Below, one piece after another: positions 36,180 to 45,871 of a stretch of DNA of 64,000 bases (position 1 is its first letter; the number at the start of each line of letters is the position of its first letter). This DNA comes from Uruburuella testudinis (GTDB taxonomy: Bacteria; Pseudomonadota; Gammaproteobacteria; Burkholderiales; Neisseriaceae), in NCBI RefSeq assembly GCF_022870865.1, contig NZ_CP091508.1, positions 310,001-374,000 on the forward strand. Reading direction: 5' to 3'. The notes beneath the pieces were generated by a model that was given only the letters and a program-made list of their open reading frames with translations, made no database searches and had not been told where the DNA came from. Position numbers and translations under genes: made by a program.

Positions 36180-38483
36180 ATGAACGAACACACCACAGCG
36201 CCCGCCGCCACCGGCGACGACTATCTGCTGCTCGGCCAATACGCCGAACGCGCCTATCTCGAATACGCCATGAGCGTGGTCAAAGGCCGCGCGCTGCCTG
36301 ATGTTTCAGACGGCCAAAAGCCGGTGCAGCGCCGCATTCTGTATGCAATGAAAGACATGGGCTTGAGCCACGGCGCCAAGCCGGTGAAATCGGCACGCGT
36401 GGTCGGCGAAATTCTCGGTAAATACCATCCGCACGGCGATGCTTCGGCCTATGATGCGATGGTGCGTATGGCGCAAGATTTCACCCTGCGCTATCCGCTG
36501 ATCGACGGCATCGGCAACTTCGGTTCGCGTGACGGCGACGGCGCGGCGGCCATGCGTTATACCGAGGCGCGGCTGACACCGATTGCCGAATTGCTGCTTT
36601 CCGAAATCAATATGGGCACGGTTGATTTCGTGCCCAACTATGATGGTGCGTTTGAAGAACCGCTGCACCTGCCTGCACGGCTGCCGATGGTGTTGCTCAA
36701 CGGTGCTTCGGGCATCGCCGTCGGCCTGGCCACCGAAATCCCGTCGCACAATCTTACCGAAGTCACCCAAGCCGCGATTGCGCTGCTGAAAAAGCCGGGC
36801 ATGAATGTTGCCGATCTGATGCAGTATATTCCCGCCCCCGATTTTGCCGGCGGCGGCCAAATCATCACGCCTGCGGCCGATTTACAGCATATTTATGAAA
36901 CCGGCAAAGGCAGCGTGCGCGTGCGTGCGCGTTATGAGATCGAAAAGCTGGCGCGCGGCCAATGGCGTGTGATTGTGAGTGAATTGCCGCCGAATACCAG
37001 TGCGCAAAAAATCCTCGCCGAAATCGAAGAGCAAACCAATCCCAAACCCAAAGCCGGCAAAAAACAGCTCAACCAAGACCAGCTCAACACCAAAAAACTG
37101 ATGCTCGATTTAATAGAAAAAGTGCGCGACGAGAGCGACAGCCAATCGCCCGTGCGCTTGGTGTTCGAGCCGAAATCCAGCCGCATCGAGCCGGAAAACT
37201 TCATCAACACGCTGATGGCGCAAACCGGCCTCGAAGGCAATGTGTCGATGAATCTGGTGATGATGGGCTTGGATAACCGCCCGGCGCAAAAAAACCTCAA
37301 AACCATCTTGCAGGAATGGCTGGATTTCCGCGTGATTACCGTCACACGCCGTCTGAAATTCCGTTTGAACCAAGTGGAAAAACGCATTCACATTCTCGAC
37401 GGGCGCATGATTGCGTTTCTGCATATTGATGAAGTTATCCGCGTGATTCGTGAAGCAGACGAGCCCAAACCCGAATTGATGGCGGCGTTTGACCTTACCG
37501 ACATTCAGGCCGAAGACATTCTCGAAATCCGCCTGCGCCAGCTTGCCCGTTTGGAAGGCTTCAAGCTGGAAAAAGAATTAAACGAATTGCGCGAAGAGCA
37601 AGGCCGTCTGAATCTTTTGTTGGGCGATGAGGGCGAAAAACGCAAACTGATTATTAAAGAGATGCAGGCCGATGTGAAGCAGTTTGGCGATGCCCGCCGC
37701 ACCTTGGTAGAAGAAGCCAGCCGCGCCACACTCACGCAAACCACTGCCGATGAGCCGATTACGCTGATTTTGTCGGCCAAAGGCTGGATACGCAGCCGTG
37801 TCGGCCACAGTCTCGATTTGAGCCAAACCAATTTCAAAGAAGGCGACGGCCTCAAACAGGTGCTGGAAGGGCGCAGCGTGTGGCCGATGGTGGTGCTCGA
37901 TTCACACGGGCGCACCTACACGCTCGATGCGGCTGAAATCCCCGGCGGGCGCGGTGACGGCGTGCCCATCGGTTCGCTGATCGAATTGAAAAACGGCGCC
38001 GAAGTGGTGGCGATGATGACCGGCCTGCCCGAGCAGCATTACCTGCTCAGCAACAGCGGCGGCTACGGCTTTATCGCCAAGCTGGGCGATATGATCGGCC
38101 GTGTGAAAGCCGGCAAAGTGATGATGACGTTGGAAGCGGGGGAGAAAGTGCTGTCGCCGCAAACCGTGTATGCCGTATCGCTGATTAACCCCGACTGCAA
38201 AGTGGTGCTCGCCTCCAGCGGCAACCGTTTGCTGGCGTTTGCCTTGGGCGAGTTGAAAGTAATGAGCAAAGGGCGCGGCCTGCAATTGATGAATCTGGCC
38301 GACGGCGAAGAGCTGGCGCATGCCGTGGTGGTGAGCACGCCTGAGTTTGTGGTGGAAAGCACCGGCAAGCGCGGCGCGGCACACAGCGATCGGCTGCGGA
38401 TTCGGGATATTGAAAACAAACGCGGCCGCAAGGGCAAGATGCTGGATATATCAGGCCGTCTGAAAGGTTTGAGTGGCGGTTGA
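36180..38483 (+). CDS. parC: DNA topoisomerase IV subunit A (ParC)
   Basis: Decatenating type II topoisomerase subunit. ATG 36180 gives 767 residues; the catalytic tyrosine is Tyr127 in AMRYTEARL. The quinolone-resistance region reads [19 protein letters not shown]: Ala88 and Asp92 stand where gonococcal ParC has Ser87 and Glu91 (numbering shifted by one). The C-terminal part has beta-pinwheel repeats ([22 protein letters not shown], here [10 protein letters not shown]). It stands alone; the stop overlaps no other gene. A DUS sits in the last codons. Confidence 0.96.
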   Translation: MNEHTTAPAATGDDYLLLGQYAERAYLEYAMSVVKGRALPDVSDGQKPVQRRILYAMKDMGLSHGAKPVKSARVVGEILGKYHPHGDASAYDAMVRMAQDFTLRYPLIDGIGNFGSRDGDGAAAMRYTEARLTPIAELLLSEINMGTVDFVPNYDGAFEEPLHLPARLPMVLLNGASGIAVGLATEIPSHNLTEVTQAAIALLKKPGMNVADLMQYIPAPDFAGGGQIITPAADLQHIYETGKGSVRVRARYEIEKLARGQWRVIVSELPPNTSAQKILAEIEEQTNPKPKAGKKQLNQDQLNTKKLMLDLIEKVRDESDSQSPVRLVFEPKSSRIEPENFINTLMAQTGLEGNVSMNLVMMGLDNRPAQKNLKTILQEWLDFRVITVTRRLKFRLNQVEKRIHILDGRMIAFLHIDEVIRVIREADEPKPELMAAFDLTDIQAEDILEIRLRQLARLEGFKLEKELNELREEQGRLNLLLGDEGEKRKLIIKEMQADVKQFGDARRTLVEEASRATLTQTTADEPITLILSAKGWIRSRVGHSLDLSQTNFKEGDGLKQVLEGRSVWPMVVLDSHGRTYTLDAAEIPGGRGDGVPIGSLIELKNGAEVVAMMTGLPEQHYLLSNSGGYGFIAKLGDMIGRVKAGKVMMTLEAGEKVLSPQTVYAVSLINPDCKVVLASSGNRLLAFALGELKVMSKGRGLQLMNLADGEELAHAVVVSTPEFVVESTGKRGAAHSDRLRIRDIENKRGRKGKMLDISGRLKGLSGG

Positions 38484-38654
38484 CGGTGTGTGTGATGTAA
38501 ATAGCCGTTGCCGTAATATCAACAATAATGGTTTTCCGCTAGAATGCAATTATTCCGGCAGGATATCTGAAGTTTCAAAACAGAATAAAAGCAACAACGG
38601 CTGCATGCGGCAGGCTGCATGCGGGTTGACACAAAGCATACAAGGTGTAACCGG

Positions 38655-40253
38655 ATGAGCGGACACAAGCTATTCGTCAAACAAGATTGGGAAAGCCAGA
38701 GCGAGCGGATTCCGGGGCTGATTAATATCGCCCGCACATCCATCGTGTTGTCGTTGCTGGTGTTCCAAGTGTTGAGCGGCGCCCTCGATGTGAAAAACGG
38801 AACCGCCCACACGCTTTTTCCGCAGGCAGAGTTTTACAGCTGGGTGGCGGTTTACGGCGCCATGATTCTCACAGCGGCATTCAAGCCCGAATGGCAGTGG
38901 CAAACGCTCGAGCTGCCCAACGCCAGCGCCGTGGCCGACATCACCATGATGATGGTGCTGACCTACCTTACCGGCGGCATCAATACCGGTTTCGGCATTT
39001 TGGTGCTGCCTTTTGTTGCCACTTCATGCCTGCTCAGCCACGGGCGCTATCCAATGCTGTATGCCACGTATGCGGCCATGCTGGTGGTGTTGAACCTGTT
39101 TCTCAGCGGCCACATCGGCCTGGATCCGGCGCAATGGGACAATCATGCGCTGATTTCCGGCGTGTTGCTCACCGGCGCATGTTATCTGGTGGCGGCACTC
39201 ACGGCATTTTCTGCCACTTATCTTCAGGCGGCCACAGAGTCGGCAGCCAAACACCAATTGGCTTACCGGCGCGTGAGCGGGCTTAACCGGCTGGTGCTCA
39301 ACCGCGTGCAGGAAGCCGTGGTGGTGATTGATGCCGCCCAGCGCGTGTGGTTGTTTAACCGTCAGGCCAAAACCTATTTTCCCAGCCTGGCGGTCGACCG
39401 TCAGGAAACCGTTTTCAGCGAGCTGGCCGCCCGTTGGCGGCGCCAGCCCGATAAAGGTTTTGAAACCGATATCCACATTTACCAGCACTCAATGCATGTG
39501 CGGGCAGTGCCGCTGATTCAGGAAGAAACCGAGCTGCTGATGCTGTATGTGCGCTCGCTGCGCGAAGTGGCGGCCGAAGCGATGGCCACCAAGCTGGCCT
39601 CGCTCGGTCAGCTCACCGCCAATCTGGCGCATGAAATCCGCAATCCGATGTCGGCCATCCGCCACGCCAACGATTTGCTGCAAGAAGACGACAACGACCC
39701 CACCAGAAGCCGGCTGCACGATATCATCGACAGCAATATCCAGCGCATCGATAAAATGCTGGAAGACGTGTCGCTGATTCACAAGCGCGACAGCATCAGC
39801 CGCGAAACCATCAACCTGATGAAATTCTGGCTGGCGTTCAAGCAAGAATTCACATTGAGCAACCCCGCTGCCGTCGGCTGCCTGAAAATGAATATGGACG
39901 GTAGCAATCTGAGCGTGAAAACCGATCCTATGCATTTGCAGCAAATCATGTGGAACCTCTGCAACAATGCCTGGCGGCACAGCCGGCAGGACGAGCACGC
40001 CATTACCGTGCTGATCAAACCCAGCGGCCGCATGCACATTTCGATTGTGGTGGCCGATAACGGCAAAGGCGTGCCACCCGATGTGCGCAATCATCTGTTT
40101 GAGCCGTTTTACACCACTGAAAAACAAGGCACCGGCCTGGGTCTGTATGTGGCGCGCGAGCTGGCGCATGCCAACTTGGGCCAGCTGCACTATCATGCCG
40201 AGATGAACGGGTTTGAATTGATTTTACCGAGAGAAGACCATGAGCAAGCATAA
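38655..40253 (+). CDS. pilS: PilS-type sensor histidine kinase
   Basis: 532 residues from ATG 38655. The N-terminal 180 residues hold about six membrane helices without a large periplasmic loop, the PilS topology; a PAS-like linker follows (about 190-290). The kinase has the H box SLGQLTANLAHEIRNPMSAI with His326, the N box IMWNLCNNAWRHS, and G boxes VADNGKGVPP and GTGLGLYVARELA. It overlaps pilR by 14 bases. In Pseudomonas, PilS-PilR drives sigma-54 transcription of the major pilin gene. NtrY is the main alternative, but NtrY has a HAMP domain and a larger periplasmic part. Confidence 0.82.
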   Translation: MSGHKLFVKQDWESQSERIPGLINIARTSIVLSLLVFQVLSGALDVKNGTAHTLFPQAEFYSWVAVYGAMILTAAFKPEWQWQTLELPNASAVADITMMMVLTYLTGGINTGFGILVLPFVATSCLLSHGRYPMLYATYAAMLVVLNLFLSGHIGLDPAQWDNHALISGVLLTGACYLVAALTAFSATYLQAATESAAKHQLAYRRVSGLNRLVLNRVQEAVVVIDAAQRVWLFNRQAKTYFPSLAVDRQETVFSELAARWRRQPDKGFETDIHIYQHSMHVRAVPLIQEETELLMLYVRSLREVAAEAMATKLASLGQLTANLAHEIRNPMSAIRHANDLLQEDDNDPTRSRLHDIIDSNIQRIDKMLEDVSLIHKRDSISRETINLMKFWLAFKQEFTLSNPAAVGCLKMNMDGSNLSVKTDPMHLQQIMWNLCNNAWRHSRQDEHAITVLIKPSGRMHISIVVADNGKGVPPDVRNHLFEPFYTTEKQGTGLGLYVARELAHANLGQLHYHAEMNGFELILPREDHEQA

Positions 40254-41883
40254 TCTGCAAGATCCGGTGCTGGTGGTGGATGATGAAGCCGACATCCGCG
40301 ATCTGATGGAAATGACACTGATGAAGATGGGCTTGCGTGTCGATACCGCCGTGGGTGTGGAAGAGGCTAAGGCCAAGCTGGATGAAAACGATTATTCGCT
40401 GGTACTCACCGATATGCGCATGCCCGACGGCTCGGGTTTGGAAGTGGTGCAATACATCAGCCGGCTGCTGCTCGATACGCCGGTGGCGGTGATTACCGCA
40501 TTCGGCAACGCCGATCAGGCCGTGGAAGCACTCAAAGCCGGCGCGTTTGATTATCTGCAAAAACCGATTACCTTATCGCAATTGCGCTCACTGGTGAAAT
40601 CGGCCGTCACCGTTAACGAGCCGGCAACCGCCATGGCCGAGCCGGAAAGCCCGGCGCCGAGCGCCGTTGCCGGCAAAAATCAGGAAGCAGCAGCCGGTGC
40701 GGCCGCTCCTGCGCCGGTGCTGAATACGCGTAAAGGCGTTTCAGGCGGCATCGACAAACCCATGAGTGTGCCCGACGGGCTGCGCTCGCTCAAGGAGCGT
40801 TTCAGCAGCGGCGAAACCGAAGCGCACACCCCTTTGCCGGAGCAGGAATTGTTCGGCGAAGAAGACATGCCGCGCCTGCTGGGGGTATCGCCGCAAATGG
40901 TGGAAGTGCGCCATCTGATCCGCCGCTTGGCCCGCAGCGATGTGCCGGTGTATATCGCCGGCGAATCGGGCAGCGGCAAAGAGCAGGCTGCCCGCAGCAT
41001 TCATGAATTATCCGCACGGGCGGCGCAGCCTTTTATTGCGGTCAACTGCGGCGCCATTCCGGAAAACCTGATGGAAAGCGAATTTTTCGGCTATAAAAAA
41101 GGCAGTTTCACCGGCGCCGATGCCGACCGGATGGGGTTTTTCCAGTATGCCGACGGCGGCACACTGTTTCTCGACGAAGTTGCCGATCTGCCCTTGGCGA
41201 TGCAGGTCAAGCTGTTGCGCGCCATTCAAGAAAAAGCCGTGCGCCGTTTGGGCGATGCGCGCGAAACACAAGTGGATGTGCGCCTGGTGTGCGCCACTCA
41301 CAAAAACCTGCACAAGCTGGTTGAAGAAGGCAAATTCCGGCAAGACCTTTATTACCGTTTGAATGTTGTGTCGCTGAATATGCCGCCGTTGCGCGAAATG
41401 CGTGAAGATTTGGGCGGTCTGATTCTGCGCCTGCTGCACAAACACCGCCACGGCCAGGAAATGTACCGACTCAGCCCCAAAGCGCAAGATGCGCTGTTGC
41501 GCTACAGCTATCCGGGCAATTTCCGCGAATTGGAAAATATTCTCGAACGGGCGGTCGCACTGACCGTGGGGCAGATTATCCAGCTCGATGATTTGCAGAT
41601 TCAAACCGATAACCTGTTGTACACCGATGCGGCGGCCGGCGCAGAAATGCACTTGCTTGACGAAATTGCCGAGCCGGCAAAAACCAATTTGGCCGCAGGC
41701 AGCCGCCTGCCTGATTTTGTGCCGGGCCAAACGCAGATTCAGGATTATCTGGACGATATCGAACGGCGCATCATCACCCAAGCCTTACAGCAAACCCGCT
41801 ATAACCGCACCCAGGCCGCCAAGTTGCTCGGCATCAGCTTTCGCTCGATGCGTTACCGTATGGAGCGGTTGGATATCAGCTAG
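40240..41883 (+). CDS. pilR: PilR-type sigma-54 response regulator
   Basis: 547 residues: receiver domain (8-122) with Asp58 as the phosphorylation site, an Ala/Pro-rich linker (about 125-215) much longer than in Pseudomonas PilR, a sigma-54 AAA domain with Walker A GESGSGKE, the sigma-54 contact loop GSFTGA and Walker B GGTLFLDEVADLP, and a C-terminal Fis-type helix-turn-helix (NRTQAAKLLGISFRSMRYRM). All catalytic motifs are intact, so a functional sigma-54 is expected elsewhere in the genome. The stop TAG at 41881-41883 coincides with the CTAG of the adjoining MITE. Confidence 0.87.
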   Translation: MSKHNLQDPVLVVDDEADIRDLMEMTLMKMGLRVDTAVGVEEAKAKLDENDYSLVLTDMRMPDGSGLEVVQYISRLLLDTPVAVITAFGNADQAVEALKAGAFDYLQKPITLSQLRSLVKSAVTVNEPATAMAEPESPAPSAVAGKNQEAAAGAAAPAPVLNTRKGVSGGIDKPMSVPDGLRSLKERFSSGETEAHTPLPEQELFGEEDMPRLLGVSPQMVEVRHLIRRLARSDVPVYIAGESGSGKEQAARSIHELSARAAQPFIAVNCGAIPENLMESEFFGYKKGSFTGADADRMGFFQYADGGTLFLDEVADLPLAMQVKLLRAIQEKAVRRLGDARETQVDVRLVCATHKNLHKLVEEGKFRQDLYYRLNVVSLNMPPLREMREDLGGLILRLLHKHRHGQEMYRLSPKAQDALLRYSYPGNFRELENILERAVALTVGQIIQLDDLQIQTDNLLYTDAAAGAEMHLLDEIAEPAKTNLAAGSRLPDFVPGQTQIQDYLDDIERRIITQALQQTRYNRTQAAKLLGISFRSMRYRMERLDIS

Positions 41884-42040
41884 GGTGTCTTGGTGTGTCG
41901 TTTATGGAGGAATTTTGCCCCTGAAAACGCATCTGCTGCGTTAAAAAGCCTTGCAAGATGTTCAATCTTGCTGTGTTTTTTGCCTTGCACCTGCACTTTT
42001 ATCACAAAAAATCTGAATAATTCTGAATCGTCAGGACACT
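41884..42040 (-). mobile_element. CTAG-flanked MITE-like element, copy 2
   Basis: 157 bases with CTAG on both sides (41880-41883 and 42041-42044), ends GGTGTCTTGG and CAGGACACT. The core is in the opposite orientation to copy 1. The left CTAG contains the pilR stop codon. A DUS hairpin (42100-42135) follows, and no gene is seen in the rest of 41884-42274. Confidence 0.85.
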
Positions 42041-42099
42041 CTAGGCTGATGTTGGGCGCAGCGCAGGTTGATATCCGTATGATTTTTCCGCAGCAGATA

Positions 42100-42135
42100 T
42101 TTCAGACGGCCTGACAAACATCAGGCCGTCTGAAA
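42100..42135. terminator. Inverted DUS pair after pilR
   Basis: TTTCAGACGGCCTGA (42100-42114) and TCAGGCCGTCTGAAA (42121-42135), 15-bp stem with a 6-base loop. Confidence 0.65.
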
Positions 42136-42274
42136 AAGCATTCAAATCGATATAGTTGTTCAACTGAATCCTTTTACTTGATTGTTTTGCCGCCTTGTCA
42201 GCTTGTTGTGATGAACGGATATTGAGTTGAACGGCTATAATGCCGATTTCTATCTTTGAGGCCGTCTGAAAACC

Positions 42275-43030
42275 ATGACCACTCCTGTTTACCTGATCAA
42301 CACCGACGATAAGCTGCAAGCGCAAATCCGCTCGTTCGGGCTGCTGCCGCAAACCGAAGCACCGCAAAGCGGCGAATATCTGCTGGCCGGTCATGAAGGC
42401 ATCGCCCTTTGCCGCGCCGGTGAAAAAGGGCAGGTCAGGGTGGATTTTGCCGGCGGTGCGGCGCAATACCGGCGCCAAAAAGGCGGCGGCGAGCTGATTG
42501 CCAAAGCCGTCAACCACACCGCCTCACCTACCGTGTGGGACGGCACCGGCGGCTTGGGTCGGGATGCTTTCGTGCTCGCTTCGCTGGGTTTGCACGTTGA
42601 CGTGTTTGAGCAACACCCTGCGGTTGCCTGTTTATTGGCCGACGGCCTGCGGCGTGCGGCGGATGAGGATGCTGAAACCGCCGCCACCGCCGCCCGCATC
42701 ACCCTGCATTTCGGCGACACCTGCACCTTAATGCCGCAATGGGCGGGTTCGGCCGGCCGTCCGGATGTGGTGTATCTCGACCCGATGTATCCCGAACGCC
42801 GCAAATCGGCAGCGGTGAAAAAAGAAATGGCCTATTTTCACGGTCTGGTCGGCACGGCGCAGGATGAAGCCCGCTTGCTGGCCGTTGCCCGCGCCGTTGC
42901 CAAAAAACGCGTGGTGGTCAAGCGCCCGCGTTTGGGCCAATTTCTCAACGGCGAAGCGCCGGCCTATCAATATTCGGGCAAAAGCACACGTTTTGATGTG
43001 TATCTGCCTGAATATCCCGAGCATGGATAA
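42275..43030 (+). CDS. rsmJ: 16S rRNA (guanine-1516 N2) methyltransferase RsmJ
   Basis: 251 residues resembling E. coli RsmJ (YhiQ). Motifs are YRRQKGGGELIAKAVNH (family-specific), the SAM loop VWDGTGGLGRDAFVLASLG, the catalytic VVYLDPMYPERRKSA and VVVKRPRLGQFLNG. ATG 42275 is preceded by a DUS and lacks a strong ribosome binding site. Confidence 0.92.
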   Translation: MTTPVYLINTDDKLQAQIRSFGLLPQTEAPQSGEYLLAGHEGIALCRAGEKGQVRVDFAGGAAQYRRQKGGGELIAKAVNHTASPTVWDGTGGLGRDAFVLASLGLHVDVFEQHPAVACLLADGLRRAADEDAETAATAARITLHFGDTCTLMPQWAGSAGRPDVVYLDPMYPERRKSAAVKKEMAYFHGLVGTAQDEARLLAVARAVAKKRVVVKRPRLGQFLNGEAPAYQYSGKSTRFDVYLPEYPEHG

Positions 43031-43266
43031 AACTGCACCGCCTATTTCCTATTTATAGACAGATGGGCAAGGCTATGCGGTTTGGTTGTGAAACGCTTGC
43101 TCAAGCCCGGGTATGAATCATCTGCACTTCGTAGGCTTGCCATCATCGGATACCAGGTTTCAGGCCGTCTGAAAACCGGATTGCCAAAGCGCTGGTGCAG
43201 ACACATCAACAGCGGCCGGTATATTTGTTACAATTGCTTGTTTTACCGACTTCAATTGATTGAAAA

Positions 43267-44169
43267 ATGAACGGACAAATTCGATTCGGCCTGCGTTTGA
43301 GCGAGACCGAGCATGCGCGCTTATGGGCGCGCGTGCAAAACCATTTTGCTTGGAACGAGCGCGAGTGGCAGCCTTTGTGGCTGAACGGCGAGCGTTTGGG
43401 TTTGGTCAGCGAAAAGTGGCGGCAGCTCATCCGGCAAGACTGGCAGGGCGGGCTGGACGTGCGCGAAAGCGGCTTGGCGCTGTCTGCCGATAATTGGCTG
43501 GCGATGGCCGATAATCTGCAAAATATGGCGCAAGGCTGGAACCGCTTGGGGGTGTTGGAAGGATGGCGCAACGAAAAATTCGATGTGGCCGATGATAGCG
43601 GGCGGCCGTTGTTTGCGTTGGAACGGGCGGCATTCCGTCCGCTCGGCCTGCTCAGCAATGCCATCCACATCAACGGCCTAACGTGCCGAAACGGCGAGTG
43701 GCGCTTTTGGATCGGACGCCGCAGCCCGTTTAAAGCGGTAGACCCCAATAAGCTGGATAATTTGGTCGGCGGCGGGGTGTCGAGCGGCGAGCGTATTGAA
43801 GAAGCCATGTTGCGTGAGGGTGCGGAAGAAGCGGGGTTGCTGCCGCCGCTGCTGCAAGGGCTGGATTGCCGCAGCTGCCGTTTGAGTATGCGCCGGGTGT
43901 CGCGCGGGCTGCACCGCGAGCGGCTGCATATTTTTGATGTGGTGCTGCCGCCGGACGTGCTGCCGGAAAACCAAGATGGCGAAGTGGCGGAGTTTATGCT
44001 GATGGATTGCCATGAACTGGCCGCAGCCATGGCCGACGGCCGCTTGATGAATGATGCACTGCTGGCCACGCTGGATTTATTTTTACGCGGCGGCCTGCTC
44101 GATGAGGCACATCCGCTTGCGCAATGGTTGTCAACCTCTGCCGACTGCCGTTCGTTAATCAATTTTTAA
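43267..44169 (+). CDS. Nudix hydrolase with N-terminal DUF4743-type domain
   Basis: 300 residues. Residues 1-110 are like the DUF4743 domain found before Nudix domains in Tnr3/thiamine-related proteins. The Nudix box GGGVSSGERIEEAMLREGAEEAGL (quoted in part: GERIEEAMLREGAEEAGL) lies near residue 165-187 and is complete. Related plant and yeast proteins hydrolyse damaged thiamine diphosphates; that role here is inference. Start at 43267 follows TTGAAAAATGAACGG; its ribosome binding site is weak. Confidence 0.8.
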   Translation: MNGQIRFGLRLSETEHARLWARVQNHFAWNEREWQPLWLNGERLGLVSEKWRQLIRQDWQGGLDVRESGLALSADNWLAMADNLQNMAQGWNRLGVLEGWRNEKFDVADDSGRPLFALERAAFRPLGLLSNAIHINGLTCRNGEWRFWIGRRSPFKAVDPNKLDNLVGGGVSSGERIEEAMLREGAEEAGLLPPLLQGLDCRSCRLSMRRVSRGLHRERLHIFDVVLPPDVLPENQDGEVAEFMLMDCHELAAAMADGRLMNDALLATLDLFLRGGLLDEAHPLAQWLSTSADCRSLINF

Positions 44170-44702
44170 AAAACATTTTTTAATCAACAAAGTTATGCCG
44201 CTTTCGAATCATTAAAATAAATCGGCCTTAAAGTTTCAGACGGCCTGATGTCGGCATCGGGCGGTGATGCGAACACAGGGGCGTTAAAATTTTTTGCAGA
44301 GATAACGTGCGTGCAGCATTTTTTCAAGTGTTTGATGTTAATGAATTTCTTTTCAAGTGCCTTTTGGGCGGCATGGGTATCGGCTGCCCGGCCTCAGACT
44401 TCGGGCAGAGGTTTGCGGCGGTTTGTCATGATTTTTCTGTAATTGTATGTATAATCAAATCCGCAAGCACCTGAATTCGGCGGCGCCGGCGGTTTATGCC
44501 GGCCGGCAAGTGTGCTTTTATTATCAAAAGAAAATGATATATGAGTGGTTAGAATACCCTGGGACACACAGGGATTATATGAAAATAGTTTTGCCGGTTT
44601 TGTTGTGATTTGAATTAAATTGGAATACTATTTAGTTAAAGAGAGAAGCTTCTAAGTGCCGATTAAAAAAGGTTTTTAGCAGAAAATAGTTGGAGAAAGA
44701 AA
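44170..44702. other. Intergenic region before farR
   Basis: About 530 bases without a convincing gene: one DUS (near 44237), an AT-rich second half, and a short open frame at 44248-44442 with no ribosome binding site or homologous features. The promoter noted next lies at its end. Confidence 0.6.
44603..44631 (+). promoter_or_regulatory. Predicted farR promoter
   Basis: TTGTGA (44603-44608), 17 bases, TACTAT (44626-44631), about 70 bases before the farR start. The -10 is followed by TTAGTTAAAGAG; FarR-type regulators often control their own promoter, but I cannot identify an operator. Confidence 0.5.
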
Positions 44703-45140
44703 ATGTCTGCCCAATCAAAACATGCATCTGTTAATATCAGTCTGATTCAGGCGCGTGAAGCGCTGATGACGCAATTTCGTCCCATATTGAATAATGCCGG
44801 CATCACCGATCAGCAATGGCGCATCATCCGCCTGCTGGCTGAAAACGGCACTCTTGATTTTCAAGATTTGGCCAATCAGGCCTGCATTTTGCGCCCCAGC
44901 CTCACCGGCATTCTCACCCGTTTGGAAAAAGCCGGGCTGGTGGTGCGTTTGAAACCCTCTAATGACCAGCGCCGCGTGTATTTGAAGCTGACCGCATCGG
45001 GCGAAAAGCTGCACCGTTCTACTTGCGAGCAGGTCGATGCGCGTTATGATGTGATCGAAGAAGTGTTGTCGAAAGATAAAATGAAGCAGCTGCAAAGCCT
45101 GCTTGGCGAATTGTCGCAAATCGGGCAACATATCAAGTGA
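44703..45140 (+). CDS. farR: MarR-family regulator FarR/NadR
   Basis: 145-residue winged-helix regulator. The core ARHEALM-like stretch QAREALMTQFRPILNNAGIT, WRIIRLLAENGTLDFQDLA, ILRPSLTGILTRLEKAGLV and RLKPSNDQRRVYLKL is nearly as recalled for meningococcal FarR/NadR, which represses the farAB efflux genes and nadA and is released by 4-hydroxyphenylacetate. The helix-turn-helix is about residues 50-85 and the wing DQRRVY about 86-95. GGAGAAAGAAAATG is a good start. The next gene encodes an HpaC-like reductase, the same neighbour as in meningococcus. Confidence 0.93.
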   Translation: MSAQSKHASVNISLIQAREALMTQFRPILNNAGITDQQWRIIRLLAENGTLDFQDLANQACILRPSLTGILTRLEKAGLVVRLKPSNDQRRVYLKLTASGEKLHRSTCEQVDARYDVIEEVLSKDKMKQLQSLLGELSQIGQHIK

Positions 45141-45163
45141 TTCCCGAACAACGATAAAACACC

Positions 45164-45670
45164 ATGTCTTCAGACCACACACACACACCTGCATTTCAGC
45201 AGGATTTCCGTCATGCTATGGCTTCGTGCGCTGCCGGGGTGCACGTGATCACCACCGACGGCGCCGCCGGGCGTTACGGCATTACCATGACGGCGGTAAC
45301 GTCGATTACCGATGAGCCGCCCACCGTGATGCTGTGCATCAACCGCAAAGCCGCCATCATTCCGATACTTTCCGCCAACCGCGATTTGTGTATTAATGTA
45401 TTGTCGGCCTCGCAGCAGGATGTGGCCGAACATTTCGCCGGCATGACCAAGCTCTCGCCCGAAGAGCGTTTTGAATATCATATTTGGCACCGGGGCGAAA
45501 ACGGGCAGCTGCAAGTGGAAGGTGCGCTGGCGCATCTGCACGGCCGCATCATTGCCGAGCACGAAGTGGGCACGCACAAAGTGTTTTATGTGCGCATCGG
45601 CGAAATCAAGATACACGGTGCCGAGCCGGCGCTGGTGTATTTCCGCCGCCGGTTTTGCGAATTGGCCTAA
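45164..45670 (+). CDS. HpaC-like flavin reductase
   Basis: 168 residues of the flavin-reductase-like fold: VITTDGAAGRYGITMTAVTSIT, PPTVMLCINRK, INVLSASQQDVAEHFAG and a C-terminal GEIKIHGAEPALVYFRRRF. HpaC supplies reduced flavin to 4-hydroxyphenylacetate 3-monooxygenase (HpaB). No HpaB-like gene is in the window, so its partner is unknown; the link to FarR, which senses 4-hydroxyphenylacetate, suggests a common theme. It starts 23 bases after farR. Confidence 0.85.
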   Translation: MSSDHTHTPAFQQDFRHAMASCAAGVHVITTDGAAGRYGITMTAVTSITDEPPTVMLCINRKAAIIPILSANRDLCINVLSASQQDVAEHFAGMTKLSPEERFEYHIWHRGENGQLQVEGALAHLHGRIIAEHEVGTHKVFYVRIGEIKIHGAEPALVYFRRRFCELA

Positions 45671-45790
45671 ACATACGCCGCCGGCTGCCGTGCGGCTTTT
45701 TTGTGCGGGCTTGGTGCCGACACCGCTTGCAAACAGAGTGCCGGCAGATTTTGGCAAGCGGCTTTTTGCACATGTTGCCTGTGAAACAGT

Positions 45791-45796
45791 TATAAT
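45791..45796 (+). promoter_or_regulatory. Possible -10 box of the carbonic anhydrase gene
   Basis: TATAAT at 45791-45796, about 76 bases before the gene; the best -35 match, TTGCAC (45766-45771), has a long 19-base spacer. Confidence 0.4.
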
Positions 45797-45871
45797 GGCG
45801 CCGTAAACGCTTGGTTTTTGCCGCCCTGCCGCAGCATCGGGCGTTGCCGTAATCTTCATTTAGGAAGCTGC

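Noticed and set aside
44248..44442. 64-residue frame before farR
   Set aside because: No ribosome binding site, mixed composition, and it lies in AT-rich promoter-type DNA.
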